Of a DNA stretch of 64,000 bases, positions 57,601-64,000 are shown piece by piece. Both the position numbers and the translations under genes were made by a program. This DNA is from Symsagittifera roscoffensis. Taxonomy: Eukaryota > Xenacoelomorpha > Acoela > Convolutidae. Location: positions 40,011,223-40,075,222 of the forward strand of contig NC_087066.1 of the NCBI RefSeq assembly GCF_963678635.1. Direction: 5' to 3'. Position 1 is the first letter of the stretch, and every line of letters starts with the position of its first letter. Below the pieces are notes generated by a model that did not search any database, was not told where the DNA came from, and was given only the letters and a program-made list of their open reading frames with translations.

Positions 57601-59129
57601 ACACTGATGATTAAATCTATTGCGAAAATTGGTGTACTGGAAGTTTATTGTCAGAAAGTTTTGCTCTTTCGAGACAAAAAAAATTTGCTGCCCTCTTAAT
57701 TGAAGTTGGTGGCCAAGTGTCTTAAGTTTCATAATCTCTATCGAAATTTTGCCAATTCCGAGTTATTGGAAGACCATCGCGATCTGTGCTTGCTGCTTAA
57801 AGGCGGACAGGCAACGCCTCGCTTTTTTTGAAAAATCCAAATTTGCATAAAGGTCTAAGTTGTGTGCTAGAGGGGATGTTCGTCAAGGACTTAATAAACG
57901 TGTATGTTGGTCCTTTTGCTGACGAATGTATTTTATCAAAGAGGAATTATACTTTTTTCGGGTTAATATTTTGTTTAATAAGAGCATTTGCTAGTTTCTT
58001 AAGAATCGATGAACGTAGCTCAGACTCTTTTATAGGTCGAGATGATTTCTTATGTTTATTTTTGAGGAGAGCTACCCTCTATTAGACTATTAATATTTGG
58101 TTTTAAAGACATACCAATGTAATCCGGTTCTGAAAATGCCAGTTTTCCTTATCTGCCTTAATTTTTGCATCGTAGTGAATTCTTTCTCAGATAAGTGGAT
58201 TGAAAAATTTGTTCATGCGACGTAAAACATTCTCAGCGAGAAAGTGTACAACAATCAGTGTTAAAAATTTACTAAATTCGGAAGCTTCTTATTTGTTCAC
58301 GCGAAGTAAAAAACTTAGTGCAGATGAAGAAAACTGGCGCTTTCAGACCTGGAGTACATTAGTAAGTCTTTGAAACCAAATATTGATAGTCTAATGGAGG
58401 ATAGCTCGGATCACTTGCTCTAAGTCTATGTAAAAGTCTTACCGAATTTCGAAGAAAATATTGTCCAAAATGGATATTGACAACAGGCATTTTAGAGAGT
58501 AACATCTTCAATTTGCGCTTAATTTTGTCCACTACTGTAGAAGCAAGGAAAACTCCACTATCCAACAGCAAAAGTCACGAAAAACGTGATTGACTTCTAA
58601 CTTCGAAAATGGAATTTAATTATTGAATTTCCCAGCATTATGAAAATTTTATCGATTGATCCAGTTTTCTCAAATTAGGTTAATTTTATTAAAAAAGTGT
58701 GAATCATAAAATTCTCTAAAAATTTCAACGAGCTTTAAGGCCATTTTTTTTCTTTGAAGTTCAAAAGTTTCAATATGTTTTTTTCTTTTCACTTGCGCTC
58801 ATTGACTGTTTAATTTTCTGTCTGCTGGCTAGGTTTCTTAAATAAATTCAAATTTCTTGGTTTCTACCGCACACTTGATCCAGAAGTACCGAGTACGCCT
58901 GATTTGGCAATGATCCTAGTCTCAATGATGGTTTTTAAAAAGCTAACTGTTCAGCCCAGCAGTCAGACGGGAGTGTTGCGAGGGGCTACTGCGAGAATGC
59001 CTCAGTGACTGACCAAGTACCTCCAGTGGACCATGTGCTGTTCCTCGTGCATGGCATCGCCCAGAGAACGACTGCAGAGATAAACATCGAAGCCATAGCT
59101 AAGAACCAAGTGCACCACATGTGCACGTC
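39502..59129 (+). CDS. DDHD/PA-PLA1-type phospholipase gene, 5' portion
   Basis: Exons 39502-39653, 40383-40502, 43349-43452, 43903-44064 and 54295-54426, then either 56382-56508 or 58967-59129. Splice phases agree throughout (2, 2, 1, 1, 1, 2). The protein runs from a Pro/Ser-rich start to a WWE-like region (VRWFFEDSKIKNKWLPF), VFVRGKLYEVYVKERVCKSI, RGSWFNLRTWQPLSEV, then LEDCFVEWYSPV and RGY...VHGIG. That order matches the intracellular PA-preferring PLA1 family (DDHD1, DDHD2, SEC23IP, C. elegans ipla-1), which act on phospholipids at ER/Golgi membranes. The catalytic GxSxG serine and the DDHD metal-binding domain are not in the window and must lie beyond 64000. Introns reach 10.2 kb and host many insertions. 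Confidence 0.85.
40383..40502 (+). CDS. DDHD gene exon 2 (WWE-like region)
   Basis: TTGTTTCAG acceptor and ACACAG/GTACAC donor. Encodes EVRWFFEDSKIKNKWLPFMG then DSLALENQH, the W...W...F...DS pattern preceding the lipase in PA-PLA1 proteins. Confidence 0.85.
41328..41398 (+). repeat. tRNA-like SINE head
   Basis: A-box TAGCGTAGAGGTAAC and B-box GGGTTTGAAGCTG. The A-box is shared with 56008-56075, which supports a common SINE family. Confidence 0.5.
42097..42765 (+). repeat. ~600-bp dispersed repeat, copy 1
   Basis: It shares GAACTTTGTATTCGGGTGTG, ACCACAAATAATCATCGGA and an end block CACGCAGAAAGAATTTCACT with 54960-55170 and 56800-57330. The last part (AATAACCGGCTATCCTTG) matches the inverse of 12745-12810. 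Confidence 0.65.
43349..43452 (+). CDS. DDHD gene exon 3
   Basis: CTCTAG acceptor, G/GTACTT donor, phase 2 in and phase 1 out. Encodes RVFVRGKLYEVYVKERVCKS then IYWPG, matching the 'GG-Y-EVDV..R...P.YW' strand pair of the family. Confidence 0.85.
43903..44064 (+). CDS. DDHD gene exon 4
   Basis: GTGTTTCAG acceptor, AAAAT/GTACGT donor. Encodes VRVLRGSWFNLRTWQPLSEV and SAEMLEAKQAQLYPYGSV, the 'R.G.WF...W.PL.E..A..LE' motif typical of PA-PLA1 proteins. A Lys/Pro-rich linker follows. Confidence 0.88.
44484..44540 (+). repeat. tRNA-like SINE head
   Basis: A-box-like AGTAGTTAAGGCAGTTG and B-box-like GTGTTTGATCCCG, followed by a T-rich tract. Confidence 0.4.
44697..45165 (+). repeat. Hairpin-headed dispersed repeat, copy 4
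   Basis: It opens with AAGAGTC/GACTCTT arms (44700-44732), then AGGCGAACTCCACTATC, AAAAACGTCA and CCAGTTTTCTCAAATTGGGT blocks. It ends near TCTTTTCCAACTGTCTGTTG. Confidence 0.7.
45423..45758 (+). repeat. 5' LTR
   Basis: 336 bp, TG...CA ends. Contains TATA-like AT-rich tract TATATATATATCC near 45682. Its last base is the A of the gag start codon. Confidence 0.93.
45758..46093 (+). CDS. LTR element gag, N-terminal frame
   Basis: ATG at 45758 spans the LTR/internal junction (A from the LTR, TG from the PBS). The frame MAQPAVPVNEDRTDLLGIPP runs 111 codons with FIWETWVGQFFLAVSL, a typical start of a Gypsy capsid domain, and stops at TAA (46091-46093). The next frame up continues the same domain, so gag is expressed either by a +1 shift near TGG-AAA-TAA or is broken by one extra base. 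Confidence 0.75.
   Translation: MAQPAVPVNEDRTDLLGIPPFWARTSVNPLFIWETWVGQFFLAVSLKDNISPGELLVAPAELVDEPYPKPEAPGADENAADAANRNLRIAAANRRVDEYSQEEKKRTSHWK
46080..49496 (+). CDS. LTR element gag-pol (capsid, NC, PR, RT, RNase H)
   Basis: The open frame extends back to 45948 but becomes gag-like from about 46080: WCYHEAEARLKSRLFFALGN, then a capsid C-terminal domain. Two zinc knuckles follow (C-x2-C-x7-H-x3-C and CNACKKKGHFAKVC, 46690-46800). Then the aspartic protease VDTGSP (about 47023) and the RT, with LALNAKPMN, FNSLDLKYAF and active site CYLDDILVV (47961-47987). RNase H has KCDASHSGLGA, STNELELLAIVW and LTDHKAI. The tether ends HIPGSSLGIVDYLSRYP. The tail (48990-49300) has three degenerate repeats around SPLEGVSSCSQS. 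No frame break inside this 3.4-kb region. RT and RNase H look intact. Confidence 0.92.
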   Translation, partial: RIGNNWCYHEAEARLKSRLFFALGNEGKKRFLDSYPHLELNTSSFIDFHKCCEDVFKAERDYTLERIKLYNTIFMQNNDSFSSFYARLSAQTALCNWPIDQERATLKDLFIGRIRDVEVQRQLIRAKATLDDTLQLALENEKGAKTSEQFQKLLPHNNATFNSTNSIRVKQEPTSSVQQFKNQGNSSRGGGVSRPNQRQNQNKPCYFCGNPFSLEHRRSCPAREATCNACKKKGHFAKVCNTTKRRVNMIQNEEMSTDQECNLIDVNGDSEPEYGVMAIDVVQINNVELLKTAGGQPRSLSIQLRSGNSFFYSTVDTGSPVSFLNKKTADILMKRIPNIKFKDIARHPLDVTYVDYNKKPIKLFGSLEIPITSKGWKIDNACFLVSENRTRNLLGLNLHEKLGIETVQRRPAEVSYAEEDEESDPTSKFWRNHFVKRYPNVFSRLGRSKNHKVFTNFKDPLVPRQVKGRKVPIHLQDRVTAEIKKLIKDKHIEKLEKCTTDHFIAPIVLTAKKDGSIKLALNAKPMNAQIWQNKYQMPNMHELIDSAAQIITKDTPGEVWFNSLDLKYAFSHLPLSELTSSHCNFSILCGEATGTYRFKTGLYGLTGMPTEFQKAMDCTLHGLEGVICYLDDILVVTKGRVEDHNVLVERVMSRLDEEGWALKLSKCEFSVNKLVWLGYEIDENGYAPKFSKIEAIKSLLPPKTLKQLRSFMGTLNHLQRFIPDLHKYTVAFRASLKAENKKSFLWGEEQTIAFQRILNLIANIPNLFHYDASKASRVKCDASHSGLGACLEQEVESNVWAPIAFASRFLNSAEIKYSTNELELLAIVWSCEHFRTYLLGTRFVILTDHKAIISALNETYGKKSYQSRLSRWADRLIPFDYQIEHIPGSSLGIVDYLSRYPTFEVPLPSSHDELFVIKSIQAFHNALNLISTQSKPQIVPVGQISKYNEFRPIRSLGEIGGNISYLLTHTTDQSTFDSSDQSYCCKQFSSSPQEGVANSTQSVNQSQKDMLINRRYFSPLEGVSSCSQSTSQSYARMQKREYLTSSREVDVSCSGTLDQSQHSMQMRYAKPKVLAQTHCLRPYNLEISYDMDTSNNLAQNTTLNSTLNNSTNTVDFANTTTEQTNLLNFSRKLFYKFP
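49420..49944 (+). CDS. LTR element ORF, integrase N-terminal extension
   Basis: It overlaps the end of pol by 77 nt in the +1 frame. The sequence is basic (RRQRLTRRARRG) and ends NKLGTYMAQFWQKRR. In related elements this leads straight into the integrase zinc domain, which here sits one frame away after about 49935. Function otherwise unknown. Confidence 0.55.
   Translation: MTLQILRPNKQISSIFLENFSTSSPNFRTSSQIRPKISTVRPMDRPSRIDQIRSRNIARQRHSRERFVVTRGQITQKALTHFLDKCRRQRLTRRARRGEVLRIGVNAINNHKPLVTQDKKKVVGLPGLFDVDLLGELTGEYPFLGPMRTAIINKDVQSFNKLGTYMAQFWQKRR
49936..51233 (+). CDS. LTR element integrase zinc domain fused to a disordered tail with a SIM-like motif
   Basis: The frame reads VLIDNKLAIPEQLRSAILIR then LHRSHPGQAAIMDASEYIWW and CEKCPECTLF. 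This is a standard H-x3-H...C-x2-C integrase zinc-binding domain. The expected DDE core does not follow. Instead there are about 330 residues of mostly disordered Ser/Pro/Thr-rich sequence with KVIDLTVESSSEDS (about 50680-50722), which looks like a SUMO-interacting motif, and SSNRSKKPTRFYGDP near the end, a common Gypsy integrase C-terminal signature. An internal deletion of the core or replacement is likely. Alternatively the core is supplied in trans. Confidence 0.7.
51363..51698 (+). repeat. 3' LTR
   Basis: Aligns with 45423-45758 over its full length; one visible difference. Preceded by the polypurine tract and followed by the target duplication AGTGA. Confidence 0.93.
53745..53872 (+). 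repeat. Two-unit tandem repeat, GTGT-rich
   Basis: A block from TATATGTAAGTGCGTGTGTC to CTCCCTGATATGTG appears twice in tandem with a short GTGTGTATATGTAAG linker. Confidence 0.85.
54295..54426 (+). CDS. DDHD gene exon 5
   Basis: TGTTTCAG acceptor, AAAA/GTAAGT donor, phase 1 to phase 1. Encodes VQLEDCFVEWYSPVTIHAFK and MSRSIGVDLLGISK, matching the 'VEWYSP' segment that directly precedes the RGY...VHGIG lipase start in animal PA-PLA1 proteins. Confidence 0.87.
55172..55369 (+). mobile_element. hAT-like MITE, older copy
   Basis: About 198 bp, same family as 35959-36158 (GGCTCTTTTT...; CACCTCACATGAGCAT...; ...AAGGAAAAAGAGC). Flanked by GAGTTCTA and GAGTTTAA, a decayed 8-bp duplication. It is nested in another dispersed repeat. 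Confidence 0.8.
56008..56075 (+). repeat. tRNA-like SINE head
   Basis: A-box TAGCGTAGAGGTAGGG and B-box GGGTTCGAAACTG (56054-56066). Good tRNA spacing; the A-box matches 41328-41398. Confidence 0.55.
56382..56508 (+). CDS. DDHD gene alternative exon 6a
   Basis: Acceptor CGTTTAG, donor ACCG/GTATCT, phase 1 in and 2 out. Encodes MSRGYLQAASTSHVAGEVKH then VTFVVHGIGAKLNSQNIFDN. The RGY and VHGIG motifs mark the first strand of the PA-PLA1 lipase fold. It is paralogous and phase-matched to exon 6b, so the two can replace each other. Confidence 0.82.
56509..58966. other. Intron between alternative exons 6a and 6b
   Basis: No gene. Contains a ~600-bp dispersed repeat copy (56800-57330), a hairpin AAGAATC/GACTCTT near 58001-58029, and a repeat related to CCCH intron 1 (58110-58540). 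A 5'-truncated hairpin-family copy follows at 58540-58840. Confidence 0.5.
58967..59129 (+). CDS. DDHD gene alternative exon 6b
   Basis: Acceptor CAGTCAG, donor TC/GTAAGT, phase 1 in and 2 out like exon 6a. Encodes NGSVARGYCENASVTDQVPP then VDHVLFLVHGIAQRTTAEIN. It carries the same RGY...VHGI core with VHGIA instead of VHGIG, and is 12 codons longer than 6a. Intact, with a strong GTAAGT donor. Either a mutually exclusive exon or a remnant of a tandem gene duplication. Confidence 0.8.
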
Positions 59130-61686
59130 GTAAGTTTATTACACATAGTGAGTGCTAAATTGTTGGTAATGTCCATTTTGTTTTCTAAAATTGGCCTATG
59201 ACCAATGAAACAATAGCTCATTTTAAGTTGTTTTTTTTATTAAACGTAGTATCAAATAATTCAATTGAAATGAATATTTTTGCTGAGTGATTGAAAAGCT
59301 CAAAAGTCACTACATAGCCAACATTTTGACTTTGTTTTTTCTAAAAACGTAGTGCCAAAAAACGTAGGTCATAAGGCCAAAGCAATTGACTCATTTGGTT
59401 GAAGCTCTTCAAATCCTGTTGGCGGGTATTTTTGTTGCTGCGTTTTTAAGAGTCGATGAACGTAGTTCAGACTCTTTGATAGACCCTGATGATTTTTTTT
59501 TCGTTTTAAAGTCTCTTAAAGGTTGTTCAGCCTCAAGTTTACTTTCCGCTGTTTGACTTCTGATTTCCTTTCAGGTTCAATTCATTTAATTTCCTAAAAG
59601 GAAGGCAAACTCATCTATTGAACAGCAAGGGTGTAAAGGTCACAAAAAACGTGATCGACCTCTAATTTCTTTTTACCCTTCCAACTGTCTGTTGGTTATG
59701 TTTGTTTGTGATGCTGGTGTTTTTGATTGAAGTGCTGCTTTGCCTCAGAGTTATTTCTCTATTTGAGTCTCAAACTTCAGAAGTTGAATATCACTTGCTT
59801 GACCCGAGTGTTGTTTATAGAGCAGCGTTCATGGTACTTTTACCGCTATTCTCTAATTTTTTTGCATAAATCGATGTTCAAGCTTCAAAATACCTCTTTG
59901 ATAGAAACACTTACAATGATTTTTTTTGAACACGCATATATGGTTAATACTTTAGTTGTATTGTTATTATTACGAAAAAGAACAGGATATTTATTTTAAA
60001 AAATTTTAAAATGATTTTCGAATTTATAATTTTTTCCACCTTTTTTAAAATTTTTTAGTCCAAGTTTTACAGTTGGATCAGTGTGTGTTGTTTGCGCATC
60101 AACTTGATATTCTTATTTTAATAAGATTTGCTGTTCTGAAACAAGGTGTTTGGTTCATTTTTTCATATTTCAGACGTTTTTATATTTCGTGTTTGTTGCG
60201 CCATTATTTTGTTTTAGTTATTTTGTTGGTTAATTATTTTTTTTCTAGACCAGTTTTCGAAGAAAGTTTTCAATCAAGTGTTCTCTCGCGATTTGTTTTG
60301 TGTTGAGATTACTGAAGTTGGTTTTCAAAGCAGGCTCGAAGTGATGCTTTCAAATAATAGATTTGTGCGATTTCTTTTCAACAATATACGACAAGATAAT
60401 GATCTGGCTCGCAAAATCAATTACATATTAAAGTCCCTTCAATTGTTTTTCAACGATATATACAAATTCTTATAATTTGTCGAGAAATACCTGTTTCAAA
60501 AGTTTTTCAACTTTTTGGAAAAGAAATGTTTGCGTTTTATCAATAATTTGCAAAGATAACTGTATTCGACTGAAGTTATCGCTTTTTTGAAGCTTAGTTT
60601 TGCCCCTCTACCGTCTCCGTACACACTTAAAAAAGTACGCAAATCGAGTAAAAAGATTGAAAAAGCCATTTGTCTTGAAGAATACAATTGTTTTTAATGG
60701 TACTTGCACATGAACCGGCTATATTTATTATAAATGCATATTTTCTTGATGTCTCAAGATTTATCCGATGAATTGTGCGAAAAATTATTTGATACAAAGA
60801 ACCAAGAATCCGAGATAAGGTGTACTCGAAAAAGGCAAACTTGAAACACGAATACAGCACTGAATAATCTGAATAAAACACATTAGACTGAAAATTTAAA
60901 ACGAGTTTTTGTGAAATTATGTTGAGTTATAGGTAAAAAATGTTTTATGACTTGACGATAAAAAATGATGATAGAACTTACTTAAACTTCCAGCAAAATT
61001 AATTTATGGAAATTTGTTTTGCGAAATTCGGACCCAAAACCGATCTTTTTCGGCTTTTTAGTCAACCAAGATTACGCCAAAACTACCGAATCAATTACTG
61101 TCAAATTTATACCAAAGTGAGTCTCTTATTTAGTCAAATAAAATTTAAAAGGTTTTAATCTCTAAAAGATTGTAAAAATAGTTTATTTTTATTTGACATT
61201 ACTGAAAGAAATACCATTTTTTATTTGAAAACAATTTCAAAACGTTTTGAACACATTGTTGGAAACTAAACTATATTCCAGTGGAATTGTGTTGGGCTAC
61301 ATAAGAGGCCCACATTGATATAAATTTGTCAGTAATTGATCAGGTGTTTTTGGCGTAATGTTTGCTTGACTAGAAAAGCCAAAATTTTGGGTCAAAATTT
61401 TAGTCCTGAATTTGGCAAAACGAATGGCACCATATTAAACCTAATTAACTTCTAAGCAAGTTGTGTCTTCATCTTTTTCCATCTAAACTTAGCCTAATTT
61501 GAGAAAAACGCGTTTTAGTTTTCAAGTTTTGTCCATCAGCTTTGTGTTACCTGGAAAAGTAAATAGCTTCCATGTGCTATTTTTTCCGAAATAAGTTAGT
61601 TGTTCTCTTTAATTAATTTTATCTATTCGTTTTTTTGCAATAAGTTATTTTATAGATGGGTGCAATCATTAACCTTAATGTCAAAT
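59130..61686. other. Downstream intronic/intergenic stretch
   Basis: No DDHD exon was seen. A hairpin-family repeat lies at 59443-59700 (arms AAGAGTC 59448-59454 and GACTCTT 59470-59476). A possible exon at 60249-60475 is listed separately. Confidence 0.45.
60249..60475 (+). CDS. Possible terminal exon, unknown protein
   Basis: After TTTTTTTTCTAG an open frame of 74 codons reads QFSKKVFNQVFSRDLFCVEI and LARKINYILKSLQLFFNDIY, ending in TAA. Composition is protein-like and the acceptor strong, but the phase (1 in) does not fit the preceding DDHD exon (phase 2 out). No domain recognised. Could be chance. Confidence 0.22.
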
Positions 61687-61689
61687 TTA

Positions 61690-61915
61690 GCTCAAGCCGT
61701 TCGAATCATTGAACCAGTTAAGTAATGAAAGAGAAAATTCAGCGAGTTGTTCATGATTCCCGAAGTCACACTGATAGTCATGGAAAAAGTTAGCAGGCTC
61801 AAAGTACAATTCTATATTCAGTAATAGTAACTGATTCCAATTAATAGGGTAACGATTGCAAACACCCCGAAAACTAAAAACGAACACGTTAAGAACATAA
61901 GCATGATTACATAGT
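61690..61915 (-). pseudogene. GPCR fragment: late transmembrane segments
   Basis: On the minus strand, after a TTCGTTTTTAG acceptor, a hydrophobic helix VFGVFAIVTLLIGISYYY is followed by two stops (TGA ATA TAG). Then comes LLTFSMTISVTSGIMNNSLN continuing into FLFHYLTGSMIRTA. The latter has the TM7 'NSLNFLFY.LTG..R' pattern of rhodopsin-like peptide receptors. Stops show decay. It lies in the expected order 3' of the fragments at 62.7 and 63.7 kb. Confidence 0.5.
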
Positions 61916-62569
61916 TTCGATCAGTTTGCCGGCGCGTTTTTTTCCGGCTTGTTTCGATAATCGGTCTGTTTTTGCTCCGTGGTTTTTTTAAAAAAATTAT
62001 GTCGTCGTGATTAGGAGAGCAAATAAAAATGATGTAAGAAAAACTGAGGCGTCATTAAGTATATATTTTTCCTTTTCGTCAAATAAGACAAAATACATTA
62101 ATGACCAACAGACGAATATGAATTCTGTTTCTCTATTTTGACGCGTTGATTTTTTGATATTTTTTGAAGCTTGTTGTTCCAGTCAGTTTCAAAGCTTAGC
62201 TCAAATTATTTTCTTGCATTGCGAAAAAAGATCTGGAAGAAAAATACAGATTTTCTGATCATAAAAGTTTCAATAGCAAGATTTTCTATTAGAAAGAGTT
62301 TTTCAATGAACCAGTATGTTCTATGATTTTCTACAATTGCAAATAATTCTAAAGTAATAGTTTTTTAATCGTTTCTGGAAGCTTGCTTAACACTGCCTTG
62401 ATTAATGCCATCTCAACAGTATGTTGTTTAATTTTTCGGTCAGAAAAATAAGCTGACTGAAAGTTCTTTGAGTCATTAGTTCAGATCTCACGCATTTCTA
62501 TCGCAGTTGAAATTTAGTCGATATGTCGAATAAATTATTAAATAAATATCCTTAAAATCTGACTTTATC
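61916..62569. other. Gene-free stretch between GPCR fragments
   Basis: Middle transmembrane segments (TM3-TM6) of the GPCR would be expected here or at 62926-63520, but no convincing helix-coding exon was seen. Confidence 0.4.
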
Positions 62570-62925
62570 ATTGGCTAAAGTATTATGGTTTAAAAATTTC
62601 AAACGCTAGGGTCAAAAAAGAGTTTTTTGCCGTTTCTTTGAGTGTTTTCCAAGAGTGGTTTGAATCTGTGTTTAAAACTTACATTTGCTTTGGGCATGCT
62701 GACTCCGAGACTTTTCGTAACAGTATCAACAGCATGCGTTGTCAATCTTGGAAAAACAGCCAAAGTTGAGAACTATGTTGTTCTTATACATCCTTGGAAT
62801 GAATGAAGGTTCCATATCTGTCACTGTCCCATTTGATTGAGATGTATTGTTGTGCTAAATAAATTGGCGAAATTGGTCTACACACATGCTGGTATGTTCT
62901 CATTTAGAAGACAATTTTTTTAAAG
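62570..62925 (-). pseudogene. Duplicated GPCR exon, internally deleted copy
   Basis: This is a direct repeat of 63520-64000. It keeps the N-terminal TDMEPSFIP region and RLTTHAVDTVTKSLGVSMPK with the GTAAGT donor at 62682, but lost the TM1/TM2 middle present in the other copy. Confidence 0.55.
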
Positions 62926-63647
62926 TAGAAATATGTTTTTAAAACTTTCATGAATGAAAGTTTGAATTTCTTCGTTTTTAACCGCGCAAGAGGAAAAATG
63001 TTTATAGATTTTATGATTATTTTTAAAACGGAGCCTACTAAAATGTCTATGATAATACATTTTTGCACGCAAGCAGCATGTAGGGGATTTTTCTGAGATC
63101 TAAATTCTCTTTAATTTTTTCTTAGGTTTTTGTGGCATATGCTTTTTTCCTGCTTTAATTAGTATCCTTCTGAAAAAGTCAGTAATTCAATAATTTTAGT
63201 GAAGATGACTTAGAGTTGCTATACTGTTGAGTTTTTTTTTCAAGAAAATTACAATATAATGTTATAATGTCTAAAGCTCACAGAGAACATTTTTTTGGCA
63301 GAGTTATCCATTATTTTTCATTCCTCTTGTTGGGGGGATGGAAAAGAGCTAAGTAATGAATTTGAAATCTACCTTTATATTGTTTTTTACTTAAGTGAAG
63401 ATTGTGTGATGATAGACGTTCAGTTTTTTTAATTCAAGTCATACAATTTTGTGTTACATTTCTGTGTTGAGCTTCGCAATTCTATAATTTTTTGAATATA
63501 AAGTTCATCGAAGTTTGGCCTTACATTGGTTAGAGTATTATTGTTAGAGTATTATTGTTTTCAAATGATAGAGGTCAGAAAAAAGTTTTTTTGCTTGCGT
63601 TTTTGAGTATTTTCCAAGAGTGGTTTGCCGCTGTGGTCGAAACTTAC

Positions 63648-63935
63648 ATTGATGTTGGGTGTGATGACTCCAAGACTTTTCGTAATAGTATCAACAGCAT
63701 ACGTGGTCAATCGTTGTAAGTCAAACAGCGCCAGAAACTGCATGAAGTACATGTTATTTCATGCAGGTAGGAAACCGGATGTTATGTAACAGAGGAAGTT
63801 TCCAACCAGCCCGAAAAACGGCAGGCTGATGTCAAATCTTAGAACAATGTTGTTCACATACATCCACGGAATGAATGACGGTTCCATATCTGTCACTGTC
63901 CCATTTGATTGAGATGTATTGTTGTGCTAAATAAA
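63648..63935 (-). pseudogene. GPCR fragment: N-terminus, TM1 and TM2
   Basis: Minus strand: N-glycosylation-type sites (NNTSQSNGTVTD), then TM1 DISLPFFGLVGNFLCYITSG with the G-N of rhodopsin-like receptors. An in-frame TGA (63759-63761) follows, then NMYFMQFLALFDLQRLTTYA, TM2-like with the conserved Leu-x3-Asp. It ends at a perfect GTAAGT donor (63647 leftwards). It resembles FMRFamide/peptide receptors only by these motifs. The stop in the first intracellular loop suggests a pseudogene, unless a tiny intron removes it. Confidence 0.55.
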
Positions 63936-64000
63936 TTGGCGAAATTGGTCTACACACATGCTGGTATGTTCTCATTTAGAAGACAATTTTTTTTAAGTAG

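Overview
The window is a piece of nuclear genome from an invertebrate animal. It is AT-rich, has GT-AG introns that are often kilobases long, and is crowded with transposable elements and dispersed repeats. The host genes are typical of animals: a conventional actin, a multi-CCCH zinc-finger protein, and a DDHD/PA-PLA1-type lipase. The species could not be identified. Nothing looks bacterial. Homology statements rest on motif recognition alone, because no database search could be run.

Layout. 1-1140 holds decayed, frame-broken coding remnants resembling a capsid-type protein and an adenain/Ulp1-type cysteine protease of Maverick/Polinton-like elements. 1099-1845 (minus) is an unrecognised ORF, and its first ~85 codons plus upstream DNA are repeated as a six-unit, ~1.17 kb tandem array (1592-8556). 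10745-11884 is an intact intronless actin gene. 12.0-13.0 kb has local duplications, an old DNA-transposon copy and an AAAG microsatellite. 14.9-16.8 kb holds LINE fragments, one split by a ~522 bp short element. 17.7-22.7 kb is a broken host-like gene with an I/Jockey-group LINE (18508-22291) inside one exon, flanked by a 14-bp target duplication. 23.3-24.3 kb has two more copies of the ~522 bp element in the opposite orientation. 25.4-27.5 kb is a divergent ~165-bp tandem repeat.

29241-35822 is a complete five-exon gene whose phases join exactly to 479 codons with seven CCCH fingers. A 443-bp inverted-repeat element sits immediately upstream of its exon 3. A 200-bp hAT-like MITE with a perfect 8-bp target duplication lies downstream. 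39502-59129 is the 5' part of a DDHD-type phospholipase gene. Six exon positions join in phase, and the last exists as two paralogous, phase-compatible alternatives (56382-56508 and 58967-59129), suggesting mutually exclusive splicing. Its 10-kb intron carries a very young Gypsy-type LTR retrotransposon (45423-51698; LTRs differ at one visible position; 5-bp TSD AGTGA) that lacks a recognisable integrase catalytic core. The catalytic serine and DDHD domain must lie to the right of the window. 61.7-63.9 kb has minus-strand fragments of a decayed peptide-receptor-like GPCR, including a duplicated exon.

The main stories are how mobile elements have rebuilt this locus (a gene cut by a LINE, a near-splice-site insertion, a young LTR element in an intron, MITEs with clear TSDs) and two host genes with unusual architecture: the seven-finger CCCH protein and the lipase with duplicated VHGI exons.
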